The notes beneath the pieces are model-generated. The model searched no databases. It was given only the letters and a program-made list of their open reading frames with translations, and was not told the origin of the DNA. From Prevotellaceae bacterium UBA4332 (GTDB lineage Bacteria > Bacteroidota > Bacteroidia > Bacteroidales > Bacteroidaceae), in the NCBI GenBank assembly GCA_002394365.1, contig DGTQ01000007.1, forward strand, positions 1 to 64,000: 64,000 nucleotides of DNA, in the 5' to 3' direction. The first letter of the stretch is position 1, and each line of letters opens with the position of its first letter. Position numbers and translations under genes: made by a program. Below are positions 27,321 through 36,400 of this stretch, in pieces.

Positions 27321-28148
27321 CTACCTTTTCTGCTCCTTCTCTTGCGCTACCTTGTTCGCCTCCATAGCGTTCAACTTACGATGGAAGCCATAACGCACAC
27401 CATGCTGCATCAGTATCAGCGAGTCGCCATTGAAACTTACCAGCTGTAACGTATCGAGCGTGTATGTAGCCTTTCTGCCATCCTTGGTGCCAGGTATTCC
27501 GCCCTTGCGAGATATAAGCACGAGGTTGCCATTCAGCATATACCACTTCACATAATTCTTCACAGGAGGATACACCACAGGCGAGTCGTCCTCCAGCGAA
27601 TTAGAACGCATCACCTTTCCCACCGCCTGAGCATTGTGGTTGCGCTTCAGCGTGAAACCATATTCACGAGGTATCATGAAGTTATCCTTTATCGAGTCGT
27701 CGATATGCGCCATCATCCTGCGCTGTGCCCTGCGCGACATGTTCTGCAAAGACTTCATAGTAGGCATCACAGGGTACGTCCATGTGCCCTTCAGCGCATC
27801 GAGGTTCACCACCATCGTCACGCAGGTGCTGTCCTCCCTGTCAAGCATCACGCCTATCCAGTCGCCTATCTCAGGCTTGCCTATGATGCGCCCGTTTTCC
27901 TTGGCATCAATAGTGCTCAGCGTTATGGGGTCGCCAGTGAATGGCCATATTACGACAACAGAATCCGACGTACCGTCGCAAGACAGACCGTAAACCATCG
28001 AGTCGCCCTTTACCACTGGTGCGTCATCCACAAACAGTTCCTCCGTCTCGTCGTCTATCTTCTCTGCGCTCCTCCTGCATCCGCCCAAGGCTATCAGCAT
28101 GGCGAGGCACAAACATAATATCGGGAAATGTAACTTCATTCTATTCAT
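27321..28148 (-). CDS. Putative lipoprotein of unknown function
   Basis: 275 residues with a lipoprotein signal peptide ending LIALGGC (Cys at about residue 23). The mature protein has a linker rich in Asp and Glu (KIDDETEELFVDDAP), then strands with VYGLSCDGTSDSVVVIWPFTGDPITLSTIDA. I do not recognise a domain. An alternative start three codons in (MKLHF) would also keep the signal. The 149-base gap to the next gene downstream holds only short repeats. Confidence 0.65.
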   Translation of the reverse strand: MNRMKLHFPILCLCLAMLIALGGCRRSAEKIDDETEELFVDDAPVVKGDSMVYGLSCDGTSDSVVVIWPFTGDPITLSTIDAKENGRIIGKPEIGDWIGVMLDREDSTCVTMVVNLDALKGTWTYPVMPTMKSLQNMSRRAQRRMMAHIDDSIKDNFMIPREYGFTLKRNHNAQAVGKVMRSNSLEDDSPVVYPPVKNYVKWYMLNGNLVLISRKGGIPGTKDGRKATYTLDTLQLVSFNGDSLILMQHGVRYGFHRKLNAMEANKVAQEKEQKR

Positions 28149-28212
28149 ACCACAAAGGTACTTATTTTTCTCCTAACCTCAAAATAAAAAAGCAAAAAAC
28201 AATAAAACAAAC

Positions 28213-28244
28213 GGCATCCCTACTCTATTGTCAGTAAGGATGCC
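28213..28244 (-). terminator. Terminator after the BspA-like gene
   Basis: GGCATCC (28213-28219) pairs with GGATGCC (28238-28244); on the minus strand the stem is followed by GTTTGTTTTATTGTTTTTT. Confidence 0.65.
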
Positions 28245-28263
28245 ATTTATTATAATCCGCTGT

Positions 28264-28333
28264 CTTTAGCGTTTCGCATTTAACGTTTAATGCTTAATGT
28301 TTAATGCTTAATGCTTAATGCTTAATGTTTAAT
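28264..28333. repeat. TTTAATGCTTAATG-type short tandem repeat
   Basis: TTTAATGCT/TAATGCTTAATG repeats about eight times with 6-9 base spacing, downstream of the BspA-like gene and before its terminator in the direction of transcription. Confidence 0.8.
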
Positions 28334-28393
28334 CTACCTAACAACCTTGCATAGATTGTTCTCGTTCGGCATAATGAGTAAACTCTTATGCCC

Positions 28394-29887
28394 TCACTTA
28401 CTCACAATCTTTCTGGTTGTTCCGTCACTCATTCTAATTATGTTCAGTCCCTTCTGCATAGAACCTGTTTTCAGTCCGTTTATCTGGTATGCATCCACTA
28501 CCTTCACGTCTTTACTCTGCTGTGGGATGGTTATGCCTGTAGGGAAATCGTACTCCTCCTTTTTATTAAAGTTAAGCCACCACGGAATCTTCTCATAAGT
28601 CGCTTTCATGCCTGTTGGCACATACAGCTTAGCACTGCTGTATGTAGCATCGTCAAATGTGTTCTTAGGTATAAAAAATGCATCCTCCGCATTGTTATAT
28701 ATCGATTGCAGACCTGAGCAACCTGCAAATGACTCCTCGCCAATGCTTGTTACCTCCTTCTCTATCCATACTTCCTTGATAGAGCTCATAAAACGGAACC
28801 ATGTACCAACACTGTTACAATGCAATGTGACAGAGGTCAGTCCTGAGCAACCAGAGAAAGCATAATTTCCTATGTTCGTCACGCTATTAGGTATGGTGAC
28901 AGAGGTCAGTCCTGAGCAATCACGGAAAGCGCCACCAGCAATACCACAAGTGCCATTTTTTATTGTGATTGAAGTATTTTCTGGCATTGTTCCTTTATAT
29001 TTGTATGCTACCTTTCCTGCATATACAATTCCATCAGGAAGATTATTATCCCATGCTGTACCAGAGAAAGCATCTTGTCCTATGCTCGTCACGCTGTTAG
29101 GAATGGTTACAGAGGTCAGTCCTGTGCAACCATAGAAAGCCCTATATCCTATGCTCGTCACGTTGTTAGGTATGGTGACAGAGGTTAGGCCTGAGCAACC
29201 AGAGAAAGTATATCCTCCAATGCTCGTCACGTTGTTAGGTATGGTTACAGAGGTCAGGCCTGAGCAACCGTCGAAAGCATGTTCTCCTATGCTCGTCACG
29301 CTATTAGGGATTTCAATAGAGGTCAGCCCTGAGCAACCGTCGAAAGCAGAACCTCCTATGCTCGTCACGCTGTTAGGAATTTCTATAGAGGTCAGTCCAG
29401 AGCAATCTCGGAAAGCTTGACTTCCTATGCTCGTCACGCTGTTGCCAATAGTGACAGAGGTAAGGCCTGAGCAATGAGCGAAAGCATCTTGTCCTATGCT
29501 CGTCACGCTGTTAGGAATGGTTACAGAGGTCAGTCCTGTGCAACCATAGAAAGCCCTATATCCTATGCTCGTCACACTGTTAGGGATTTCAATAGAGGTC
29601 AGTCCTGAGCAATCATAGAAAGCACCACTATCTATGCTCGTCACGCTATATGTTTTGTTATTATAAGTTACAGATTCTGGAATAACGACATTACCAGTGT
29701 ATTCATTTGGAAAATGGGAATAGTCTGTACCTCTATAGGTTACTGCTAACTCTGTGCCGTAATTAATATAACTGTAATAAATCGTTTTGCCATCTGCATT
29801 CTTCACTTCTATGTTGTGTGCAGAAGCATTAAGTCCCACCATGCTCATGAGCATGGTGAGGAGAAAGGTAATGTTTGATTTTTTCAT
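28394..29887 (-). CDS. BspA-type leucine-rich-repeat surface protein
   Basis: 497 residues. Signal peptide (about 1-23, ending NASA/HNIEV), then about 13 LRR_5/BspA repeats of 23 residues (consensus CSGLTSVTIPNSVTSIGxxAF), an interruption at DNNLPDGIVYAGKVAYKYKG, and a C-terminal segment with MKATYEKIPWWLNF. The end VVDAYQINGLKTGSMQKGLNIIRMSDGTTRKIVSK resembles C-terminal sorting or anchoring tails of Prevotella secreted proteins. BspA relatives bind fibronectin or mediate adhesion and coaggregation; the role here is inferred. The repeat DNA contains a 96-bp exact duplication. Confidence 0.88.
   Translation of the reverse strand: MKKSNITFLLTMLMSMVGLNASAHNIEVKNADGKTIYYSYINYGTELAVTYRGTDYSHFPNEYTGNVVIPESVTYNNKTYSVTSIDSGAFYDCSGLTSIEIPNSVTSIGYRAFYGCTGLTSVTIPNSVTSIGQDAFAHCSGLTSVTIGNSVTSIGSQAFRDCSGLTSIEIPNSVTSIGGSAFDGCSGLTSIEIPNSVTSIGEHAFDGCSGLTSVTIPNNVTSIGGYTFSGCSGLTSVTIPNNVTSIGYRAFYGCTGLTSVTIPNSVTSIGQDAFSGTAWDNNLPDGIVYAGKVAYKYKGTMPENTSITIKNGTCGIAGGAFRDCSGLTSVTIPNSVTNIGNYAFSGCSGLTSVTLHCNSVGTWFRFMSSIKEVWIEKEVTSIGEESFAGCSGLQSIYNNAEDAFFIPKNTFDDATYSSAKLYVPTGMKATYEKIPWWLNFNKKEEYDFPTGITIPQQSKDVKVVDAYQINGLKTGSMQKGLNIIRMSDGTTRKIVSK
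29066..29575. repeat. 96-bp exact duplication inside the LRR gene
   Basis: Bases 29066-29161 are identical to 29480-29575, 414 bp apart, which is six 69-bp LRR units. This points to recent duplication or gene conversion within the repeat array. Confidence 0.85.
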
Positions 29888-29926
29888 AGTTCTTTAATTA
29901 TTAATATTTTGTTTTGGTATAGACAT

Positions 29927-30080
29927 AAAAAACGTGGACTAAATTACTTCGTCTACGTATTCTGAGGTATCGCCAAACACCTATGCTGCTTAAACGAGTA
30001 AAAGCCCACGTCAATATTGACGTGAGCGCTACAACTTTTACTCTCGCAGCATTCTTTAATTTTGGCGAATTTCAGAATAC
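29927..30080 (-). ncRNA. Long-hairpin RNA candidate with terminator
   Basis: On the minus strand a 124-nt hairpin is followed by a terminator. Paired arms from outside in: 29957-29965/30072-30080, 29970-29977/30061-30068, 29983-29989/30046-30052, 29996-30004/30035-30043, and an 18-bp perfect palindrome at the tip (30007-30024). The terminator is ACGTAGAC/GTCCACGT (29958-29932) with a T-run to 29927. It is either a small RNA or a leader/attenuator for the BspA-like gene 40 bases downstream. A miniature transposon is the other possibility. The remaining gap 30081-30194 shows no gene. Confidence 0.5.
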
Positions 30081-30194
30081 AAGAATTCAAGCTAACGCTT
30101 CTATTTCTATATGTCTTCAAGATTCAGTCTATCTCATAGGTTCTACGGTGTTTGGATTGTTATACGGGATTATATCAATTATTTGTTCTTTTTC

Positions 30195-30467
30195 TTATTT
30201 ATCGTCATAATGACCATAAGCAGAGAGAATGTCTATATATACCTCTTTTTCAAAAATACAATACACTAACCGATGCTTTTTTGATAGTTTACGACTCCAT
30301 CTGCCTTCTGGACTTCCCTTCAGAGGCTCTGGATGACCTGTTCCTGTCTTTGGATGCACTTTGATTTCTTCAATGAAATCCGAAAGTTTCTTGAACACCC
30401 TGGGTTCGGAAGATCTCAATTTGGAAGCGTCTTCTAATGCTTTAGGTGATAATATTATTTTGTACAT
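30195..30467 (-). CDS. yoeB: Txe/YoeB-family toxin
   Basis: The 90-residue RelE-fold mRNA interferase has LSPKALEDASKLRSSEPRVFKKLSDFIEEIKVHPKTGTGHPEPLKG and the C-terminal active-site region GRWSRKLSKKHRLVYCIFEKEVYIDILSAYGHYDDK, with the conserved Arg, His and terminal HY pair. Its start overlaps the antitoxin stop (TGATG), so translation is coupled. Confidence 0.9.
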   Translation of the reverse strand: MYKIILSPKALEDASKLRSSEPRVFKKLSDFIEEIKVHPKTGTGHPEPLKGSPEGRWSRKLSKKHRLVYCIFEKEVYIDILSAYGHYDDK

Positions 30468-30715
30468 CAGCCAATTCTCCTCAATAAATCGTCCAGAGTT
30501 TCTTCAGGGCGCATTTCGATACCCTTACCATTTGCTATGTCGCGTTCGGCTTCATCTAAATGGCGGAAAAAAACATCCTTATCTACCAAAGTTGGATCAG
30601 TTTTTTTTGCTGTGAGTTTCTTGATATATTTCAAAGCTTTCTCGAGTAGGTTCTCGTCATCAACTATAACACTCAACTCTCGAAGCAATTCTGCATTTAA
30701 CTGTAGTGCTGTCAT
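30467..30715 (-). CDS. Antitoxin partner of YoeB
   Basis: The 82-residue product is identified by position directly upstream of and overlapping yoeB. The N-terminal half (MTALQLNAELLRELSVIVDDENLLEKALKYIKKL) looks like a small DNA-binding/dimerisation region, and the charged C-terminal half (RHLDEAERDIANGKGIEMRPEETLDDLLRRIG) is the expected toxin-binding tail. It does not show the classic YefM/Phd N-terminus, so it belongs to a Bacteroidetes-type antitoxin family. Confidence 0.75.
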   Translation of the reverse strand: MTALQLNAELLRELSVIVDDENLLEKALKYIKKLTAKKTDPTLVDKDVFFRHLDEAERDIANGKGIEMRPEETLDDLLRRIG

Positions 30716-30738
30716 ACTCTATATGATTATTACATCTG

Positions 30739-30770
30739 CAAAATTAAGAAAAAGTTTTGTTTTCGCCAAA
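30739..30770 (-). promoter_or_regulatory. Promoter of the YoeB toxin-antitoxin pair
   Basis: Minus strand: TTTG (30770-30767), a 20-base spacer, TAATTTTG (30746-30739). Confidence 0.7.
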
Positions 30771-30825
30771 TAAAAGAGGGAGAAAACTGTTTTTGCACAT
30801 TTCTCAAGGGGAAAATCGCGAGAAG

Positions 30826-30886
30826 TCCTTCACACCTTCACAAGCCTTGCAACATGTTGTTGTATAATGCGTTATAGTGTGAAGGA
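30826..30886. repeat. Hairpin with doubled arm
   Basis: TCCTTCACAC (30826-30835) pairs perfectly with GTGTGAAGGA (30877-30886); the first arm is followed by a tandem copy, CTTCACA. Doubled arms also mark the structured elements at 213 and 31465. Confidence 0.65.
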
Positions 30887-30927
30887 GTATCGTTTCTTTA
30901 CTGCTAAACCTTCACATTTACAGGTTT

Positions 30928-31011
30928 GCGGATGCTTAGCTGCCAGGTGCGGGTGCTAAGTATCCGCGTGCCCTTGCTTAGCAACTGCATCTGGGTGCTA
31001 AGCAAGGAGAG
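30928..31011. repeat. 21-bp tandem array (4 units)
   Basis: Four contiguous 21-bp units built around GGATGCTTAGC / GGGTGCTAAG, with inverted TTGCTTAGCA...TGCTAAGCAA between units three and four. Confidence 0.8.
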
Positions 31012-31051
31012 GGAAATGCAAGAAATATAGAATTTCTTAAAATAACCTCAC

Positions 31052-31110
31052 ATAGGTCACTTATGCGCTGGGAAGGCGCATAAACACTGGGCTTGAGGCG
31101 AGTGACCTAT
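31052..31110 (+). repeat. Structured RNA-like element, copy 3 (divergent)
   Basis: Outer stem ATAGGTCACT (31052-31061) with AGTGACCTAT (31101-31110); inner stem TATGCGC (31062-31068) with GCGCATA (31076-31082) and loop TGGGAAG; then AACACTGGGCTTGAGGCG. Compared with copy 1 the outer stem has CC/GG replaced by GG/CC, two compensatory changes, while the loop-strand AACACTGGG is kept. Confidence 0.6.
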
Positions 31111-31141
31111 CTTCGAAACACCTCACTTAGAGGTCACTTGA

Positions 31142-31197
31142 GACCCCTTCCCTGTCAGTTTCAAACTGACATCCCTCCGCCGAGAGGGAGGGAATGA
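31142..31197. repeat. GC-rich palindromic element
   Basis: CCCCTTCCCTGTCAG...CTGAC followed by CCCTCCGCCGAGAGGGAGGG, the same two-hairpin layout as at 2631-2674. Confidence 0.7.
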
Positions 31198-31347
31198 ATT
31201 ACATTCAAATTATGGAAATCTGTCTCCTGCCCTCGGGAAGGAAAATCTTATCTGAAAATCTCAAGAAAATCGTAAAGAAAATAAAGGGGACGATTATTTT
31301 ATGATTTCTTGCTCTGGCAAGCGTAGCATCTTCGATGCGTCCGATTA

Positions 31348-31529
31348 CGCCTATCGGCTCAGAAATCTTGAGAGGAATCTAAAGGAAAATCAAGAAAAAA
31401 ATAAATTTTCAATCTTCAATTTTCAATTATATAAAGTGACCTCTAAGTGACCTCTTTTAAAGACACCTCACCTGCGGGAAACCGCATAAACACTGGGCTG
31501 AGAGGGGGTTAAGTGAGGTAAGTGAGGTA
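31348..31529. repeat. Intergenic direct repeat, copy 2
   Basis: Matches 1-69 and 164-276. It carries structured element copy 2: ACCTCAC (31465-31471) with GTGAGGT (31513-31519) around TGCGG-GAAA-CCGCA (31473-31486). A further short duplication, GGAAAATCTTATCTGAAAA, flanks the region at about 31240 and 31729. Confidence 0.9.
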
Positions 31530-31559
31530 TTTCACGAAAAAAAACTTTTTTCGTGAAAT
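31529..31559. repeat. 14-bp perfect hairpin
   Basis: ATTTCACGAAAAAA and TTTTTTCGTGAAAT separated by AAC; terminator-like in both directions, directly after repeat copy 2. Confidence 0.75.
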
Positions 31560-31774
31560 TAGAAATTAGAAATATTTTGAAAAAGATTTTTAAGGGATTT
31601 TTGAGGAATGAAATGACGAAATGAATAGAAAGCCTTCTGAATATTTGTGGACAAGATTTTTTTGTTAAGATTTTAGTAATCGGACGCACCATAGGTGCTA
31701 CGCTTGCCAGAGCAAGACAGGATTTTTAAGGAAAATCTTATCTGAAAATCTCAAGAAAAAATCTACTTTGACAT

Positions 31775-31858
31775 AAAACTATTAGCTCTGCACGTAGAGC
31801 CATTGGTTCTGCAGATAGAGCCATTAGTTCTGCATGTAGAGGCAATGGTTCTGCAGCT
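31775..31858. repeat. 21-bp tandem array (4 units), same family as 386-532
   Basis: Units of exactly 21 bp with the core AGAGCCATTGGTTCT. The rest of the 30716-31980 gap shows only repeats, hairpins and AT-rich sequence, with no credible gene. Confidence 0.85.
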
Positions 31859-31895
31859 AAACATGACGAATGGATTTTTATTCAATCATGCGAAT

Positions 31896-31934
31896 AAAAA
31901 CAAAACAATCATCCTCCCATGCGGAGGATGATTG
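31896..31934 (-). terminator. Terminator of the efflux operon
   Basis: A perfect 12-bp stem, CAATCATCCTCC/GGAGGATGATTG, with a 5-base loop; on the minus strand it is followed by TTTTGTTTTTATT. Confidence 0.85.
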
Positions 31935-31980
31935 TGTAGGGTATTAAGACGAGGTGTAAAGCTCGTCGCATTTATTGCTA

Positions 31981-33408
31981 TTACTTGGAACCACCACCAA
32001 GGGCGATATACAAAGCGATGACTGCCTCGGTAGCGTCGTACATATTCATAGCTTCGCCAAGCTGGGCATCGAGCAAAGACTCCTGTGCTCTGAGCACTTC
32101 TATATAGCTTGCCTTACCGTTGTCCATCAACTTGTGGGTGCCAGTATATGCTTCGTGCAAAACTTCCACCTGACGGGTGTAGTACTGGTGCTTCTCACGA
32201 GCTGCCATGCAGTCTGCCATTGCTTCGTTAACCTGATTGCCAGCGTTGATGACGGTCTGCACATACTTCTTCTGCAGGTCTTCCTCTGTGAGCTGGGCTA
32301 TCTTCTTGTTGGCTATGAGACGACCACGGGCAAAGATTGGCTGAGTGAGCGAGCCTATAGCCGTGAGCAACAGTTTGCCTGGGTCCAAGATGATACCGCC
32401 TGCGGAATTGGTCCAGCCTGCAGAGCCTCCGAGCGTGATGCCTGGATAAAAGGCTGAACGGGCCGCCTGCGTATTATAGAACGCCTCTTCCATAGCGTGG
32501 TTTGCCATGCGAATGTCTGGACGGTTTTCGAGCATCATGGCTGGCACGCCGAGCTTGAGATACTTGGTGTCAAACATACGCTCGCCTGCATCGCCTACTG
32601 CGTCGGCATGGTGAAGCAAGGTGGTGCCCCACTTCTGGCGATTGATATGCTGAGGGGTAGTTGCCAACAGCTGGCTGATAGAATTCTCTACAGAGCGGAT
32701 ATTGCGACGGGTATCGACAATCTGCTCCTTGATGTTGAGATAGGAGGCTTCCATCTGGTTGACAGCGGTGCTGTATGCCTTACCGTTCTCCCAGAGGGAT
32801 TTCTCGGTGTCGAGTGATGCCTTCCAGAGGCTGTCGGTCATGAGGAGTATATCCAACTGACAGTCGAGCACCTGAAGCATGAAGTATTGCTGTGCCGTAA
32901 TGGAGATAAGGTTGGCACGCACTGCCTCCTGCTGCATCTGTGCCTGGAGGAGAACTGCCTTGGCGGCACGCTTCTTATTGGTGATGGAGCCGAAGGCATC
33001 TATATCCACTGACAGCTGAAGGGGTAGGTCATAACTCTTGGTGGCTCTGTTGCCATCGAAACTTGCGATAGTTCCCTGTGGAGAGAAGAAGAGCGAAGGC
33101 AGGTATGCCATCTTGGCTGCCTTCAGGGAGGCTGCTGCCTTATCTACGGTGATGCGTGCCGAGTTGAGGTCAGTATTGTTTGCCAACACCTGCTCGATGA
33201 GCTGCTGGAGCAGAGGGTCGGTGAAGAACTCGCGCCACGACATCTGGGCTATGGACGTATCGCCGCCGACTGACTGCTGTATGTCCTGACTTACGCCAAA
33301 GGCATCGGCAGGGGCAGTGGTCTTCTGCTCGTACTTTTTGTATATGCCGCAGCCCGTGAGCAGGAGGCTCACGGCTACAGCAACGAATATATTACTTAGT
33401 CTTTTCAT
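31981..33408 (-). CDS. RND efflux outer-membrane factor (TolC/OprM type)
   Basis: The 475-residue product has a lipoprotein signal ending LLLTGC (Cys at about 20), as in NodT/OprM-type channels. Two outer-membrane-efflux repeats are visible, with the long helix LIEQVLANNTDLNSARITVDKAAASLKAAKMAYLPSL and LGVPAMMLENRPDIRMANHAMEEAF. It forms the exit duct for the pump encoded 4 bases upstream. Last gene of the operon. Confidence 0.93.
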   Translation of the reverse strand: MKRLSNIFVAVAVSLLLTGCGIYKKYEQKTTAPADAFGVSQDIQQSVGGDTSIAQMSWREFFTDPLLQQLIEQVLANNTDLNSARITVDKAAASLKAAKMAYLPSLFFSPQGTIASFDGNRATKSYDLPLQLSVDIDAFGSITNKKRAAKAVLLQAQMQQEAVRANLISITAQQYFMLQVLDCQLDILLMTDSLWKASLDTEKSLWENGKAYSTAVNQMEASYLNIKEQIVDTRRNIRSVENSISQLLATTPQHINRQKWGTTLLHHADAVGDAGERMFDTKYLKLGVPAMMLENRPDIRMANHAMEEAFYNTQAARSAFYPGITLGGSAGWTNSAGGIILDPGKLLLTAIGSLTQPIFARGRLIANKKIAQLTEEDLQKKYVQTVINAGNQVNEAMADCMAAREKHQYYTRQVEVLHEAYTGTHKLMDNGKASYIEVLRAQESLLDAQLGEAMNMYDATEAVIALYIALGGGSK

Positions 33409-33412
33409 TTGT

Positions 33413-36400
33413 TTATTCTTCTGGTTTTACTTCAACGCTTTTCATTTCAGGCGCTCCCTGGAACTTCTCGTGCAGATTCTGGAACACGATGAAGAAAGCA
33501 GGAACGACGAAGAGCAGTGCCACTGTACCTACACTCATACCGCCTATGACACCGAGGGCAAGGGCACGGTTGCCGTTGGCACCTGCACCACCCGCAATAA
33601 CGAGCGGAACCATACCGATAATCATGGTTGCAACGGTCATGAGGATAGGACGCAGACGCTCCTTGCACGCCTCGAAGGCTGCTTCAGGAATACTCATGCC
33701 CTGAGCACGACGCTCGGTGGCAAACTCGGTAATAAGGATTGCCGTCTTTGCCAACAGACCTATCAGCATGATGACACCCGTCTGCAGGTAGATATTGTTA
33801 TCCATGCCTGGCAGGCTGAGCAGATTGCCGAAGTAGGCGAAGATAAATGCGCCCATGAGTCCGAATGGCACACTGAAGAGCACAGCCCACGGTGTGAACC
33901 AGGAGTTATACAGCGAACCAAGGATAAGATAGATGAGGATGGCACAAATAACGTAGATGAGGACGGTGGCATTGGAGCCTGCTGCCTCTTCCAACTCACG
34001 TGACATACCACTATACTCATAAGTGGCTGTAGGTGGCATCTCTTCCTTGAACACTTCGGCGATGACCTTGTGAACGTCACCCTCGGTGAAGCCGCTACCT
34101 GGAGTAATATAGCATGAAATGCTCTGCAACAGATTGAAATGCTCGATATTGGCTGGACCTACAATCTCCTTCAGTGAGACGAACTCAGCGATAGGTGCCA
34201 TCTTGCCACCGGCAACCTGAACGAAGATATTGTTGAGCGACTGCGGATCGAGGCGATACTCGGGAGAAGCAGCTGCCATGATACGATAAACCTTACCAAA
34301 CTGGTTGAAGTTACCGATATAGGCACCACCACAGTAGGAGCCGAGCGTATTGAGCACGACTTCTGGTGTAACTCCTGCACGGTCGCACTGGGCAGCATTG
34401 ACATCAACCTGATACTTAGGGAAGCGCTCTGAATAGGTTGTCATGGCAGAAGCCACTTCTGGTCGCTCAGACAACTTGTTCAAGAAGCGCTCTGTATGCT
34501 TGGCAAATTCCGAGAGGTTTCCGTCCGTAGGGTCCTCTACAATCAAGGAGACATCATTACTTGTACCGTAGCCAGGAATCTGAGGCATCTGGAATGGCAG
34601 CACCCTCAGGTTCTTGATGTCCATACAGGCGTAGTAGAAACGGCCAATGACAAGGTCGATGAGGTGGTTCATGCCAGGACGGTCGTCCCAGTTCTTCAGG
34701 CGCACAACCATCGTAGCGTAGTTAGAGCCTGCACCAGACAACATACCGTAGCCACAGGTTGTAGAGAAGCTCTCCAGTTCTGGAATCTGCTTTACTTTCT
34801 CTTCCACCTTCTTCACCATCTCACGAGTCTGCTTAAGCGTTGTACCCTCTGGAGCCTGTATCTCGGCAAGGAACACGCCCTGGTCCTCCTGTGGAACAAG
34901 ACCTGAAGGCAGACTCTTCATAAAGAACACCAACAGCACGGAAGCCAACACCAACAGACTCCATGCCATAACTGGACGCTTGATGAACTTCTGCACAGCG
35001 CTGCTATACTTATTATATATAGCGTTGTAGCTGATGGTATATGCTTTCTTAGTATAATAGGTAAGACCTTTGCCTTCCTTCTCACCCTCCGTAACACGCA
35101 TCATGATAGCACAAAGGGCTGGACAGAGCGTGAGAGCCGAAATACATGACAGACCTACGGAAGAGGCAATAGTGACACCAAACTGGGTGAAGAACGTGCC
35201 TGACGTGCCTGGCATAAACATAACGGGGATGAACACCGCCATGAACACCAGAGTACATGATACAACGGCTACAGACACTTCGTTCATAGCCTGACGGGTG
35301 GCTTCGCGGGCATCGCTGATGCCATTCTCCATCTTTGCCATTACAGCCTCAACTACCACGATGGCATCATCAACCACCGTACCGATAGCGAGCACAAGAG
35401 CAAAGAGCGTAAGGATATTGAGCGAGAAGCCTGCCATAGACACTATGGCGAAGGTACCCAGAAGGGAAACGATAATCGAAATGGAAGGGATGATGGTTGC
35501 CTTGAAATTCTGCAAGAAGAAGAAAACCACGAGCACCACGAGGATGATAGCGATGACAAGCGTCTCCACCACATTGTGGATGGCTGCAAAGAGGAAGTCA
35601 TCACTGGTCATCATGGTTACGAACTCCAGTCCGGCAGGCATCGTTTTCTTGGCTTCTTCAAACATCTTGTTGATGCTGGCGTTAACCTGAGTAGCATTAG
35701 CACCTGGTGCAGCGAATACCATGAAGAGAGCACCTGGGCGGTCCTGAATATTGGACGTGAAGTTGTAGTTCATAGCGCCTATCTCAACTTCTGCAACATC
35801 GCCGAGGTGAAGCATGCCACCACCGCTGGTGCGGAGCACGATGTCGTTGAATTCCTCTACACTCTTCAGCGTACCCTTGTACTGCAAGTTGTACTGGTAG
35901 GAATTGCCCGACTGCTCACCCAGTGTACCCACAGCAGACACGAAACTCTGTCCGCCAATGGCAGAAAAGACTTCTTTGGGGGTGAGTCCGTACTGTGCCA
36001 TCACGTCAGGCTTCAGCCAGATACGCAGAGCGTAGGTGTTACCCAAGCTCAATACGTTACCTACACCTGTGATACGCATCAGGCGAGGCTTGATGTTAAT
36101 ATCAACATAGTTGGAGACAAAGTCTTCGTCATACTTGCCGTCAACACTCTTTACAGCGAAAATCTTCAGGATGTTGTTCTGACGCTTCTCCACCTTCACA
36201 CCGACTTTGTTTACGTCGGCTGGCAGCAACGCCTGCGCACCGCTCACGCGGTTTTGCACGTTCACAGCTGCGAGGTCGGCATCTGTACCCTGCTTGAAAT
36301 ACACGTTAATCTCCACATCACCATTCGACGAAGCCTTCGAGGTGATATAGGTCATGTCGGTTACGCCATTGATTGCACTCTCCAAAGGCTGGATAACCGA

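Noticed and set aside
29983..30210. 75-codon + strand frame
   Set aside because: Lies across the long hairpin and antisense to the YoeB end; no family resemblance.
31468..31692. 74-codon minus-strand frame
   Set aside because: Made of the direct repeat and the AT-rich hairpin; no protein-like features.
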